Notes: a model not told the origin generated them from the sequence alone. A stretch of 64,000 nt of DNA from Gemmatimonadaceae bacterium (GCA_035533015.1 DATLUQ010000029.1:62001-126000); one strand, 5' to 3'; positions 7,756 through 18,592 are shown, numbered from the stretch's first letter. Program-made: numbers and translations.

Positions 7756-9112
7756 CGCGTTCCGCGACCGGCAGCCGCCGTACTCGGAAGACGCCGAACT
7801 CGCCGTGCTGGCCGCCATGCTCATGGACCAGGACGCGATCGAGCGCACTGGAGAGATCCTCAACGACTCGATGTTCTATGTCGAGCGCAACCGGCGCGTC
7901 TTCCGGGCCATCACGGCGATCTCCCAGCAGGGCACGGTGGTCGATCCGCTCACACTCGCCGAGGAGCTGAACCGGCGGGGCGAACTCGACGCGGCGGGCG
8001 GCAAGGAATACATCGGCTTCCTGGTGGACGCCGTTCCGACCGCCGCCAACGTCGAGTATCACGCCAAGATCGTCCTCGAGAAGGCGCTGATCCGTTCGCT
8101 CATCCAGGTCTCGACCGGAATCGTCACCGACGCGTTCGCCGGCCAGCATACGGCGGCGGAGCTGCTCGATGCGGCGGAATCGCGGATCTTCCAGGTGAGC
8201 GAGCAGCGGAAGAATGCCGGGTTTGTCCGCCTCAAGAATCTGATGTGGCCGGCCATGGAGCACATCGAGTTGCTGCAAAAGGGCGGCAAGACGATCACCG
8301 GCGTGGCCAGCGGTTTCACCGACCTCGACGAGATTACGTCGGGGTTCCAGAACTCCGAACTGGTGATCGTCGCGGCGCGGCCCTCCATGGGGAAGACGGC
8401 CTTCACGCTCAACCTCGCGCAGCACGCGGCGATCGAGAACAATGTCGCGGTGGCCTTCTTCTCGCTGGAAATGAGCAAGGAGGCGCTGGTACAGCGCATG
8501 CTGACCAGCGAGGCCCGCGTGGACGCGCAGCGCCTGCGCAAAGCGACGCTGCGCGACGACGACCTGCCGCGCCTCGCCCGCGCGGCGGGCATTCTCAGTT
8601 CGGCGCCGATCTGGATCGACGACTCGCCTGGCCTCACGCTGCTCGAGATGCGTTCCAAGGCCCGCCGCCTCAAGGTGGAGGCCAACATCGGGCTCGTCAT
8701 CGTCGACTACCTGCAGCTCATGTCCGGGCCTACCAATGCCGAGAGCCGGCAGCAGGAGGTGAGCCAGATTTCGCGCGGGCTCAAAGCGCTGGCCAAGGAA
8801 CTCGGGGTCCCGGTCGTGGCGCTCTCCCAGCTCTCGCGCGCCCCCGAGCTGCGTACCGGCGAGAACAAGCGGCCACAATTGTCCGATCTGCGGGAATCTG
8901 GTGCGATCGAGCAGGACGCCGACCTTATCATGTTCCTCTACCGCCAGGAGTTCTACGACGGTCCCACCGACAAGGACGGCAACTCGCTCGAAGGCAAGTC
9001 GGAGGTCATCGTGGGCAAGCAGCGCAATGGTCCCACCGGCATCGTGAACCTGTACTTTCACAAGCACTACACGCGGTTCGAGAACTACACGCAGCGTAAC
9101 ACCGGGCCGTGA
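7706..9112 (+). CDS. dnaB: Replicative DNA helicase DnaB
   Basis: 468 residues from ATG 7706, which lies 50 bases inside the preceding gene. An alternative GTG at 7748 gives the short overlap seen elsewhere and would still keep the conserved start RQPPYSEDAELAVLAAML. The N-terminal DnaB domain is followed by a RecA-like helicase core with Walker A (ARPSMGKTAF), Walker B-like IVDYLQLM and the QISRGLKALAKEL / SQLSR stretch. The C-terminal motif is LRESGAIEQDADLIMFLYR. It unwinds DNA at the replication fork as a hexamer. No intein interrupts the P-loop. Confidence 0.97.
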   Translation: MSSLPAEYSTTPSPVGDAFRDRQPPYSEDAELAVLAAMLMDQDAIERTGEILNDSMFYVERNRRVFRAITAISQQGTVVDPLTLAEELNRRGELDAAGGKEYIGFLVDAVPTAANVEYHAKIVLEKALIRSLIQVSTGIVTDAFAGQHTAAELLDAAESRIFQVSEQRKNAGFVRLKNLMWPAMEHIELLQKGGKTITGVASGFTDLDEITSGFQNSELVIVAARPSMGKTAFTLNLAQHAAIENNVAVAFFSLEMSKEALVQRMLTSEARVDAQRLRKATLRDDDLPRLARAAGILSSAPIWIDDSPGLTLLEMRSKARRLKVEANIGLVIVDYLQLMSGPTNAESRQQEVSQISRGLKALAKELGVPVVALSQLSRAPELRTGENKRPQLSDLRESGAIEQDADLIMFLYRQEFYDGPTDKDGNSLEGKSEVIVGKQRNGPTGIVNLYFHKHYTRFENYTQRNTGP

Positions 9113-10506
9113 GTTCAAAGGCCAGAACCGTGTACCGCTGCACCGAGTGCGGCGCCGACCACCCCAAGTGGGCCGGCCGCTGCGAGACGTGCGGCGAATG
9201 GAACACGCTGGTCGAGGAGCCGGTGGCGATGGCCGTGGCGCCCCGCACCGGCGCGCAACGGCGTGCGCTGGGCGCGCGCGGGTTGGGGGGCGGGGGCAGC
9301 GTCGCACCCGCGCCGCGCCTGCGCGAGGTGAAGGGGGGCGCCACCGAGCGCTGGGCCACCGGCATCGACGAATTCGACTTCGTGCTCGGCGGCGGACTGG
9401 TGCCGGGCTCCATGGTGCTCGTGGGCGGCGAGCCCGGGATCGGCAAATCGACCATCCTGCTGCAGGTGGCGGCCAGTCTGGAACAGGCCGGACGCGCGAC
9501 GCTCTACGCCTCGGGCGAGGAGTCGCCGCTCCAGGTGAAACTGCGCGCCGACCGGCTGGGCGGCGCCGCAGCCGAGGTGTCGCTCCTCGCCGAGACGAAT
9601 CTGGAAACCGTTATCGCCACGGCAGCGGAGCGCGCGCCGGCGCTCCTCGTGGTGGATTCCATCCAGACCCTGTTCACCTCCGATCTCGAGGGAGCGCCAG
9701 GCAACGTGGGGCAGGTGCGGGAGTGCGCCGCCCGCCTCATGCGCTTCGCCAAGGAGAGCGGCACGGCGGTGATGGTCGTGGGGCACGTGACGAAGGGGGG
9801 AGGGATTGCCGGCCCCAAGACCCTGGAGCACATCGTGGACACGGTGCTCTACTTCGAGGGAGACGCCACCCTCGACCACCGGTTGCTCCGCGCCACCAAG
9901 AACCGGTTCGGCAGCGTGGACGAGATCGGCGTGTTTCGTATGACCGAGCAGGGGCTGGTGCCGGTGGCCAATCCGTCGGAGCTGTTCCTGGGCGACCGCA
10001 ACTCATCGGCCTCCGGCAGTGCGCTCACGGCATTGATGGAGGGCTCGCGACCGATCCTGCTGGAAATCCAGGCGTTGGCCACGCGCGCCGGATTCGGTAC
10101 GCCGCAGCGCGTGAGCACGGGGCTCGACAACCGGCGGTTGGCCCTGCTGCTCGCCGTGCTCGACAAGCGCGCCGGACTCACCTTCGCACAGTTGGACGTG
10201 TTCGTGAACGTGGTCGGCGGCGTGCGCCTCCAAGAGCCCGCCGGCGACCTCGCCGTGGCGGCGGCGCTCGCGTCGAGCATCCACGACCGCGCCCTGCCGA
10301 GCGACGTGCTGTTCCTGGGCGAGGTCGGGCTCGGCGGCGAGGTGCGCCCCGTGTCGCAGGCGGAACGACGAATCGCCGAAGCGGCCAACCAGGGCATGAG
10401 CCGCGTGTATCTGGCCGAACGTGGCATTCCCAAGCGACGCAACCCCAAGGTGCAAACGGTGGGCGTGCGCACGGTGAACGACCTGTTCGAACGGCTGTTC
10501 GCGTGA
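9109..10506 (+). CDS. radA: DNA repair protein RadA (Sms)
   Basis: 465 residues from GTG 9109, overlapping dnaB by 4 bases. An N-terminal zinc finger has C11-x2-C14 and C25-x2-C28. The RecA-like domain has Walker A GGEPGIGKST near residue 106 and the RadA-specific KNRFGS near 264. The C-terminal Lon-protease-like domain includes NVVGGVRLQEPAGDLAVAAA and FLGEVGLGGEVRPV. RadA is a branch-migration helicase in recombinational repair. Coupling to dnaB places two fork or recombination helicases in one message. Confidence 0.97.
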   Translation: MSSKARTVYRCTECGADHPKWAGRCETCGEWNTLVEEPVAMAVAPRTGAQRRALGARGLGGGGSVAPAPRLREVKGGATERWATGIDEFDFVLGGGLVPGSMVLVGGEPGIGKSTILLQVAASLEQAGRATLYASGEESPLQVKLRADRLGGAAAEVSLLAETNLETVIATAAERAPALLVVDSIQTLFTSDLEGAPGNVGQVRECAARLMRFAKESGTAVMVVGHVTKGGGIAGPKTLEHIVDTVLYFEGDATLDHRLLRATKNRFGSVDEIGVFRMTEQGLVPVANPSELFLGDRNSSASGSALTALMEGSRPILLEIQALATRAGFGTPQRVSTGLDNRRLALLLAVLDKRAGLTFAQLDVFVNVVGGVRLQEPAGDLAVAAALASSIHDRALPSDVLFLGEVGLGGEVRPVSQAERRIAEAANQGMSRVYLAERGIPKRRNPKVQTVGVRTVNDLFERLFA

Positions 10507-11201
10507 GCCCTCCCCCCCGGAACGTGGGCGCCGTGATCGTCGCCGGTGGCACCGGCACGCGCGTGGGCGGCGCGGAACTCAAGCAGTTCCGGTGGATCGC
10601 GGGCAAGCCGATGCTGCTCCACTCGCTGCAGACGTTCATGGCCCACCCGCGCGTGGTGGCCGTGGTGTGCGTGCTTCCCCGCCAGTATGCCGGCGACCCG
10701 CCGCCGTGGATCTTCCAGTGCGATGTGGACCGGCTGCTCGTCTCGGTGGGCGGCCGCACGCGCACCGAGTCGGTGTACAATGGGCTCGACGACCTGGCAG
10801 ACGAGGCCGAGATCGTGCTCGTACACGACGCCGCGCGTCCGTTCGTCGACGCGGCGACCATCGACCGCGTGATCGCCGGCGTGGAGCAGGGCGGTCCCGC
10901 CGTGGCGGCGCTCCCCGTGGTGGACACACTCAAGGAAGTGGACGACGCACGAAACGTGGTGCGTACGGTGGATCGATCGAACCTCTGGCGCGCGCAGACG
11001 CCGCAAGGGTTCCCGCGTCGCCTCATCGTGGACGTGCACCGCGAGGCGCACGCGCGCCACCTCGATGCCACGGATGACGCCGCGCTGTGCGAACAGTTCG
11101 GACATCCGGCGGTCGTGGTGCGCGGTGACGAACGAGCCATGAAGATCACCGAAGAGGCGGACTTCGCGCGCGCCGAGGCGTTGTTTCCCCTGCAGGCATG
11201 A
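10503..11201 (+). CDS. ispD: 2-C-methyl-D-erythritol 4-phosphate cytidylyltransferase
   Basis: 232 residues from GTG 10503, overlapping radA (GTGA). Motifs are AVIVAGGTGTRVGG with LKQF (CTP-binding loop), LVHDAARPFV, SNLWRAQTPQGF and AMKITEEADFARAE. It forms CDP-methylerythritol in the MEP isoprenoid pathway. The loop is slightly unusual, with GGAELKQF where many IspD proteins read ..PKQ. The partner ispF is elsewhere in the window (57177), so isoprenoid genes are split. The next gene starts inside the ispD stop. Confidence 0.95.
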   Translation: MSPPPRNVGAVIVAGGTGTRVGGAELKQFRWIAGKPMLLHSLQTFMAHPRVVAVVCVLPRQYAGDPPPWIFQCDVDRLLVSVGGRTRTESVYNGLDDLADEAEIVLVHDAARPFVDAATIDRVIAGVEQGGPAVAALPVVDTLKEVDDARNVVRTVDRSNLWRAQTPQGFPRRLIVDVHREAHARHLDATDDAALCEQFGHPAVVVRGDERAMKITEEADFARAEALFPLQA

Positions 11202-11869
11202 GACCGGCCCCCCTCAGCTACCCGTTCTGGTCCCCGCAGGAGGTGCAGTCGGCCCTCCGGCCGGCTCTGGATCAGATGGAACGCCGCAAGGTGCTCGCCT
11301 ATCCCACCGAGACGGTATACGGGTTCGGCGGGGCGATCGACCGCGAGTCGGTGGGCGCGCTCATCCGCCTCAAGCGTCGCCCCACAGGCAAGCCCTTCCT
11401 GCTCCTCGTGGACGGAACGGAAACACTGGCCCGGCTCGATCTCCATATGCCGAGCTACGCCGCGAACCTCGTAGCCCGCCACTGGCCGGGGCCGCTCACG
11501 CTGGTGCTCTCCGGGGGCGAGAACCGGGTGCCACCGCAGCTGCGAGGCCCCGAGGGAGGCGTGGCGGTCCGCTGGACGAGCCACCCCGCCACGGCGCGCC
11601 TCATCCAGGCGCACGGCGACGCGATCACGTCCACCAGCGCCAACCGCCCGGGGGTTCCGCCGGCGATGACCGCAGGGGAGATTCTGGCGCAGTGGTCTGA
11701 TGCCGTGGCGCTCGGCGAGCTGCGCGTGCTCGACGGCGGCCGCCTCGCGCCCTCTGCTCCCTCAACCGTGGTGGACTGCATGGGTCGTCATCCCCGCGTG
11801 ATCCGGCCCGGCGCCATCTCGGCGCGTGTGCTGCGCGAGAGCGTGCCCACTCTGGTCGGAGACGCTTGA
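11198..11869 (+). CDS. tsaC: L-threonylcarbamoyladenylate synthase (Sua5/YciO/YrdC family)
   Basis: 223 residues. YrdC-domain motifs are AYPTETVYGFGG, LIRLKRRPTGKPFLLLV, WPGPLTLVLSGG and TSTSANRPGVPP. The enzyme uses Thr, bicarbonate and ATP to make threonylcarbamoyl-AMP for the t6A37 modification of tRNA. There is no long C-terminal Sua5 domain, so it is of short TsaC/YciO type, but with a YciO-like sister family the exact activity cannot be settled by eye. It is followed 3 bases later by a phosphatase gene, the same order as ywlC-ywlE in Bacillus. Confidence 0.88.
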   Translation: MRPAPLSYPFWSPQEVQSALRPALDQMERRKVLAYPTETVYGFGGAIDRESVGALIRLKRRPTGKPFLLLVDGTETLARLDLHMPSYAANLVARHWPGPLTLVLSGGENRVPPQLRGPEGGVAVRWTSHPATARLIQAHGDAITSTSANRPGVPPAMTAGEILAQWSDAVALGELRVLDGGRLAPSAPSTVVDCMGRHPRVIRPGAISARVLRESVPTLVGDA

Positions 11870-11872
11870 GCG

Positions 11873-12349
11873 GTGCGCCTGCTCTTCGTCTGTACCGGCA
11901 ATACCTGTCGCAGCCCGCTGGCCGCGGCCATCGCCCACACGGTGGCCGCCGAGCGCGGACTGGACGATATCGACGCATCGAGCGCCGGCACGAGCGCCTG
12001 GGAAGGGGCGTCGGCGTCGGACGGCGCGCTGCTCGTTGGGCTCGAGCGCGGGCTCGATCTCAACGCGCACCGTTCGCGGCAACTCGATCGCGAGTTGGTG
12101 GAGCAGGCCGATCTCGTGCTCGCCATGGGGCCGCACCATCTGGAACGCATCGAAGCGCTGGGCGGAGCGGGCAAGTCGTTCCTGCTCACCGCCTATGCGT
12201 CCCATGGAAAGAACACGCGGCCGGTGAACGACCCGATGGGCGCCGAGTTGGACGTCTATCGCGCTACCGCGGACGAACTGGACCGTGCCGTGCGCCAGAC
12301 GATCGACCGCCTGATGGCCGAACGCGGGTCCGCCGGGGACACCGCGTGA
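11873..12349 (+). CDS. Low-molecular-weight phosphatase, arginine-phosphatase (YwlE) type
   Basis: 158 residues from GTG 11873. The P-loop VCTGNTCRSP gives C7 and R13 of the CX5R motif. D120 in VNDPMGAELDVYR is the general acid. Residue 11 is Thr, the position that in Bacillus YwlE selects phosphoarginine, whereas tyrosine phosphatases of this fold usually have Ile there (C.GNICRS). Together with the Sua5 neighbour, this points to a protein-arginine phosphatase. No McsB-type arginine kinase is in the window, so the specificity remains an inference. It overlaps aroE by 4 bases. Confidence 0.85.
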   Translation: MRLLFVCTGNTCRSPLAAAIAHTVAAERGLDDIDASSAGTSAWEGASASDGALLVGLERGLDLNAHRSRQLDRELVEQADLVLAMGPHHLERIEALGGAGKSFLLTAYASHGKNTRPVNDPMGAELDVYRATADELDRAVRQTIDRLMAERGSAGDTA

Positions 12350-13161
12350 CACTCCGCCCGGGGCGGCTGGTGCTGATCGGCCATCCGGTGGCGCACTCGC
12401 TCTCTCCCAAGATCCAGAACGCCGCGCTCCGCGCCGCGAACATCCAGCTCACCTACGAACTGCTCGACGTTGCGCCCGCGTCGCTGGACCGCGTGCTGAC
12501 CTCGCTGGCCGCCCAGTCAGCCGCCGGCAACGTGACCATCCCGCACAAGAGCCGCGTGGCCGAGCACTGCCACCGGCTGCTGCCGATGGCCCAGCGCACC
12601 GGAGCCGTCAATACCTTCTGGACCGAGCATGGCGGCCTCGTGGGCGACAATACGGACGCGGATGGATTCGACGACGCCGTGCGCGACCTGCTCGGCACGC
12701 TTCCGCACGACGCCGAGGTCGGCGTGATCGGGGCGGGCGGGGCCGCAGCAGGGATTATCGCGGCAATCGAACGATGGGATGCCTGCCGCGTTCGGCTGTA
12801 CAATCGGACGGACTTCCACGCGCGCGCGTTGGCGGCCCGATTCGAAGGCATCGCCACCGTCGCACGCTCGGTCCGGGACGCCGTCGCCGGCGTTCCGCTC
12901 GTCGTCAACGCCACACCGGTGGGAATGCACGATGACACGCTGTCCATTCCGCTCGACGCGCTGGCACCCGGCGCCGCGGTGTTCGACGTCGTGTACCGGC
13001 GCGGTGGCACCGCGCTCGTGCGCGAGGCGCGCGTCCGCGGCCACCGCGCCGGCGGGGGACTTCGCATGCTGGTGGGCCAGGGTGCCCGCTCGTTCGAGCG
13101 GTGGTTCGGGTTCGCCCCCGACCGGGATCTGATGTGGGAGGCGGTCCGCGATCTGGGCTGA
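12346..13161 (+). CDS. aroE: Shikimate dehydrogenase
   Basis: 271 residues from GTG 12346, sharing GTGA with the phosphatase stop. Motifs are GHPVAHSLSPKIQNAAL (shikimate binding), NVTIPHK with the catalytic Lys, GAVNTFW, GDNTDADGF with the catalytic Asp, a dinucleotide loop GAGGAAAG and VNATPVGM. It reduces 3-dehydroshikimate to shikimate with NADPH in aromatic synthesis; its product also feeds chorismate for the futalosine menaquinone route encoded later in the window. Length is typical. Confidence 0.96.
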   Translation: MTLRPGRLVLIGHPVAHSLSPKIQNAALRAANIQLTYELLDVAPASLDRVLTSLAAQSAAGNVTIPHKSRVAEHCHRLLPMAQRTGAVNTFWTEHGGLVGDNTDADGFDDAVRDLLGTLPHDAEVGVIGAGGAAAGIIAAIERWDACRVRLYNRTDFHARALAARFEGIATVARSVRDAVAGVPLVVNATPVGMHDDTLSIPLDALAPGAAVFDVVYRRGGTALVREARVRGHRAGGGLRMLVGQGARSFERWFGFAPDRDLMWEAVRDLG

Positions 13162-13169
13162 TCCGCCGC

Positions 13170-13901
13170 ATGATTCCGGCGGCCCTCGCTCTCCGTGACC
13201 TGCTCCTGCCGGTGGCCTGCGCGGCGTGCGGGCGCCCGCTGGACCTCGGAGAACCGGGCATCGTGTGCGGGCGCTGCTGGGCGCGGCTGGCGGCGTTGCC
13301 GGCGCCGCGCTGCGCACGGTGCGGGCATCCCAAGCTGCGCCCCGAGTGCCGCTGGTGCGAACTCCTCCCGCCCTATGTGCGCGCGGCCCGGTCGGTGTGC
13401 TGGGTGCACCGCGGCACCGGCCAGGCGATCGTCCACGCGCTCAAGTATCGGGGGTGGCACGCCGTGGCGCCGGGCATGGCTGAACGTCTGGGCCGGCTCG
13501 ACTGGCCGGACGACGTGCTGGCGGAGCGCGCCGCGGTGGTACCGGTGCCGTTGGCGCCCGCCCGGGAACGCGAACGCGGGTACAACCAGAGCGAACGGCT
13601 GGCCCGCGCGCTCGCCCTGTGGTGGGGCCTCCCCGTCTGGCCTCAGGTGCTCACACGCACGCGCCACACGGGAACGCAAACGCAATTGACACCGGAGCAG
13701 CGACTGGTGAACGTTTCAGGCGCGTTCAGCGTGCCGGAATTCTCGCGCGGTGCGCTGCGGCGATCGCACGTCGTGTTGGTGGACGACGTGGTGACGACTG
13801 CCGCCACGCTCAATGCGTGTGCCGCCGCGCTGCACGCGGCAGGTGCGCGCCTCATCAGTTTCGCAACATTCGGCCGGGCACCCGCGGAGGGCGACCGGTG
13901 A
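13170..13901 (+). CDS. comF: ComF family phosphoribosyltransferase-like protein
   Basis: 243 residues from ATG 13170 (the frame is open further upstream inside aroE). The N-terminal zinc-ribbon part has CAACGRPL, CGRCW, CARCGHP and C..C pairs. The type I phosphoribosyltransferase domain has VVPVPLAPARERERGYNQSE and the PRPP loop VLVDDVVTTAATL. ComF proteins act in DNA uptake and have been linked to fork restart. No other competence gene is nearby. The stop is followed 18 bases later by gap, which has its own GGGAG ribosome-binding site. Confidence 0.9.
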   Translation: MIPAALALRDLLLPVACAACGRPLDLGEPGIVCGRCWARLAALPAPRCARCGHPKLRPECRWCELLPPYVRAARSVCWVHRGTGQAIVHALKYRGWHAVAPGMAERLGRLDWPDDVLAERAAVVPVPLAPARERERGYNQSERLARALALWWGLPVWPQVLTRTRHTGTQTQLTPEQRLVNVSGAFSVPEFSRGALRRSHVVLVDDVVTTAATLNACAAALHAAGARLISFATFGRAPAEGDR

Positions 13902-14930
<1,029 letters not shown>

Positions 14931-14940
14931 GGGCGGGGCG

Positions 14941-16136
14941 ATGAACAAGAGAACGGTTCGCGACCTGCGCGACGCCGAGGTGAAAGGGCGTCGCGCCCTA
15001 GTGCGTGTGGACTTCAACGTCCCGCTCGACGACGCCGGCCGGATCACCGACGACACGCGCATCCGCGCCGCGCTCCCCACCATCGAACTCCTGCTCGCTC
15101 GTGGCGCGCGCGTGGTGCTCCTCTCACACCTGGGCCGCCCCAAGGGCAAGCCTGACGAGAAGTTCTCGCTGCGTCCGGCCGCCGCGCGCCTCGCCGAGTC
15201 GCTTCCCACCCGCCGCGTGAAGTTCGTGAGCGCCACGGTGGGTGCCGACGCCGTAGCCGCCACGCGCGACCCGAGCGCCGACGTCGTGCTGCTGGAGAAC
15301 ACCCGCTTCTTTGGCGGCGAGGAGAAGAACGACGAGGCGCTCGCCCGGCAGATGGCCGAGTTGGGGGACTTCTACGTCAACGATGCCTTCGGCAGCGCGC
15401 ACCGAGCGCACGCATCCACCGAGGGCGTGGCTCGGTTTCTCAAGCCCGCCGTCGCCGGACTCCTCATGGAACGCGAGCTGCAGTACCTCGGCACCGCACT
15501 GACCAACCCCAAGCGGCCCTTCGTTGCGCTGCTGGGGGGCAGCAAGATCTCGGGCAAGATCGACGTGGTCGAGGCCCTGCTCCCCAAGGTCGATGCGCTG
15601 CTCGTCGGCGGCGCCATGGCGTGCACGTTCTTCAAGGCCATGGGACTTGAGACGGGCAAGTCGCTCGTCGAGGACGACCGGGTGGCCATGGCCAAGGAGC
15701 TGCTGGCGCGGGCCGGCACTCGGCTCATCGTGCCGCACGACGCCACCGTGGCGCCGAGCGTGGACGACGCCGCCAAGGCACACGCCGTGAAGCGCGACGC
15801 GATTCCCCCCGGCGAAGCCATGCTCGACATCGGCCCCGATACCGCCGGGTCGTACGCACGCGCGATCGCCACTGCCAAGACCGTGGTGTGGAACGGACCG
15901 ATGGGCGTGTTCGAGAAGCCGCCGTTCGATGCCGGCACCAACGCCGTGTCCCGCGCCATGGCCGACGCCACGGCCCACGGCACCACCACGATCGTGGGCG
16001 GCGGCGACTCTGCAGCGGCCGTCGAGGAAGCAGGACTCGCCGCGCGCATGAGCCACGTGTCCACCGGCGGTGGCGCGTCGCTGGAGTTCCTCGAAGGCAA
16101 GACGCTTCCCGGCGTCGCAGCGCTGGACGACGCGGC

Positions 16137-16140
<4 letters not shown>
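14941..16140 (+). CDS. pgk: Phosphoglycerate kinase
   Basis: 399 residues. Signature [51 protein letters not shown], the hinge [13 protein letters not shown] and the nucleotide loop [13 protein letters not shown]. It makes ATP from 1,3-bisphosphoglycerate. It starts 10 bases after gap and its stop overlaps the tpiA GTG start, so the three lower-glycolysis genes are likely co-translated. Confidence 0.98.
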
Positions 16141-16886
<746 letters not shown>

Positions 16887-16932
16887 TGCGGCGTCCTTGA
16901 CGCGGCGGGCTAAGTCTCGCGATATTTATGGC

Positions 16933-16962
16933 TTGCGTAGTTTTCCGATCTCCTGATACGAT
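16933..16962 (+). promoter_or_regulatory. Promoter for secG-carA, predicted leaderless
   Basis: -35 TTGCGT (16933-16938), 18-base spacer, -10 TACGAT (16957-16962). Counting 7 bases from the -10 puts the transcription start exactly on the secG ATG (16969). There is no Shine-Dalgarno sequence between. Confidence 0.5.
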
Positions 16963-16968
16963 ACGCCC

Positions 16969-17385
16969 ATGCTGTACAAGATTCTCCTGTTTCTCCTCGT
17001 CGTCGACAGCGTCTTCCTGCTGGCCGCAATCTTGATGCAGGCCGGGCAGGGCGGTGGGCTCGCCGCGACGTTTGGCGGCTCCAGCAGTTCGGCCGAATCC
17101 ATCTTTGGCAGCCGGCAAACCGGGAATCTGCTCACCAAGGCCTCGTGGTGGTGCGGCGGGCTGTTCCTCGCGCTCGCCTTCATGCTCTCGCTCGCGACGT
17201 CGCGGAGCGCCTCCCCGCAGTCGGTGCTGGACAACGCGTTCCAGAATCCGCCCGCCTCGGCACCAGCACCGCTGGGCAGCGGCGAGACCAGCGGCGCGGT
17301 ACCCTTGCAGACGGCGCCGACCACCACTCAGCCGGCCGCGCCGGCAACGAAGACTCCGCCCACCGACACCAAGAAGAAGCCCTGA
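16969..17385 (+). CDS. secG: Preprotein translocase subunit SecG
   Basis: 138 residues. Two membrane helices (about residues 4-22 and 53-75) flank the SecG loop LMQAGQGGGLAATFGGSSSS and the conserved FGSR. It assists SecYE in protein export. The C-terminal 55 residues are a Pro/Thr/Ala-rich tail ending in KKKP, longer than in most SecG proteins. Position directly after tpiA is the order seen in many bacteria. Confidence 0.93.
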   Translation: MLYKILLFLLVVDSVFLLAAILMQAGQGGGLAATFGGSSSSAESIFGSRQTGNLLTKASWWCGGLFLALAFMLSLATSRSASPQSVLDNAFQNPPASAPAPLGSGETSGAVPLQTAPTTTQPAAPATKTPPTDTKKKP

Positions 17386-17387
17386 CG

Positions 17388-18503
17388 GTGACCACGGCTC
17401 AGTATCATCCGGGGTTCCTCCTCCTCGAGGACGGAACCCTTTTTCACGGCACCCTGAGCGCCCCGATTCCGCCCACGGTGGCCGAGGTCGTGTTCACGAC
17501 CAACATGAGCGGCTACCAGGAGGTCTTCACCGATCCCTCCTACCGCGGGCAGATCGTCGTGATGACGGCGCCGATGATCGGCAACTACGGCGTGAACGAC
17601 GAAGACCCCGAATCAGCCGGCGTGCAGGTGTCGGGCGTGGTGGTGCGCGAGCTGTCGTCGGCCTACTCGAGTTGGCGGGCGACGAGTGGACTCCCCGCTT
17701 GGCTTGAAAATGCGCACGTTCCTATTATTCAAGACGTTGATACTCGTCGTCTCACGCGTCACTTGAGGACTGCTGGCGTGATGCGTGGGGTCCTCGGAAC
17801 CGGGGACGCACCAGGCGCGGAAGCGATGGCGGCCCTCGAGGCCTGCCCGTCCATGGAGGGGCTGGACCTCGCCTCCCGCGTGACCACGCGCGAGCCATAC
17901 ACGTGGGGCGACCGGTCGGCGACGCATCATATCGTGGCCTACGACTACGGCATCAAGCGCAACATCCTGCGGCTGTTCGAGGAACACGACTGCCGGGTGA
18001 CAGTGCTTCCAGCCGAGACCCCCGCCCAGGTGGCGCTGGAGTTGAAGCCGCACGGCGTATTCCTGGCCAACGGCCCCGGCGACCCGGCGGCCGTCACCTA
18101 CGCCCCGCAGACGGTGCGGACCATTGCAACGGCTGGCGTACCCATCTTCGGAATCTGCCTCGGCCATCAGATCCTTGGGCTCACATTTGGCGCCCGAACG
18201 GTGAAGATGCCCTATGGCCACCGCGGCGGAAACCATCCGGTCAAGGAGTTGGCCACCGGAAAGGTGCTTATCACGTCGCAGAACCATGGATTCGCTGTGG
18301 CCGGGGACGAATCGGGCATTCCGGGAGCGCCGGCGCTGGCTGTGACCCATGTGAATCTCAACGACGGGTCCATTGAGGGGTTGCGGCACAAAGAGTTACC
18401 GATTTTCGGGGTGCAGTACCACCCCGAGGCGGCTCCTGGCCCGCATGACGCCCGGCCTCTCTTTGACGAATTCATGGACGTGGTCGAGAATTTCGGGGCT
18501 TGA
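17388..18503 (+). CDS. carA: Carbamoyl-phosphate synthase small (glutaminase) subunit
   Basis: 371 residues from GTG 17388, two bases after secG. The N-terminal CarA domain has LEDGTLFHG, FTTNMSGYQEVFTDPSY and IIQDVDTRRLTRHLR. The C-terminal class I glutamine amidotransferase has GICLGHQILGL with the nucleophilic Cys (near residue 256) and VQYHPEAAPGP with His and Glu. It hydrolyses glutamine to feed ammonia to CarB. No carB is present in the window. Product carbamoyl phosphate supplies pyrimidine and arginine synthesis. Confidence 0.97.
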   Translation: MTTAQYHPGFLLLEDGTLFHGTLSAPIPPTVAEVVFTTNMSGYQEVFTDPSYRGQIVVMTAPMIGNYGVNDEDPESAGVQVSGVVVRELSSAYSSWRATSGLPAWLENAHVPIIQDVDTRRLTRHLRTAGVMRGVLGTGDAPGAEAMAALEACPSMEGLDLASRVTTREPYTWGDRSATHHIVAYDYGIKRNILRLFEEHDCRVTVLPAETPAQVALELKPHGVFLANGPGDPAAVTYAPQTVRTIATAGVPIFGICLGHQILGLTFGARTVKMPYGHRGGNHPVKELATGKVLITSQNHGFAVAGDESGIPGAPALAVTHVNLNDGSIEGLRHKELPIFGVQYHPEAAPGPHDARPLFDEFMDVVENFGA

Positions 18504-18517
18504 CGCGCTCCAAACTC

Positions 18518-18547
18518 TTGACACACAACACTTAACGTCCATAAGTT
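18518..18547 (+). promoter_or_regulatory. Promoter for the IHF/HU-like gene
   Basis: -35 TTGACA (18518-18523), 18-base spacer, -10 TAAGTT (18542-18547). The predicted start near 18554 leaves a leader of about 39 bases that contains a self-complementary GGAGCGCTCC and a GAGG ribosome-binding site (18582-18585) 7 bases before the ATG. Confidence 0.6.
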
Positions 18548-18592
18548 CGGGGAGCGCTCCGGCCTTGGAGCGCCTGACCCCGAGGCTCTTTC

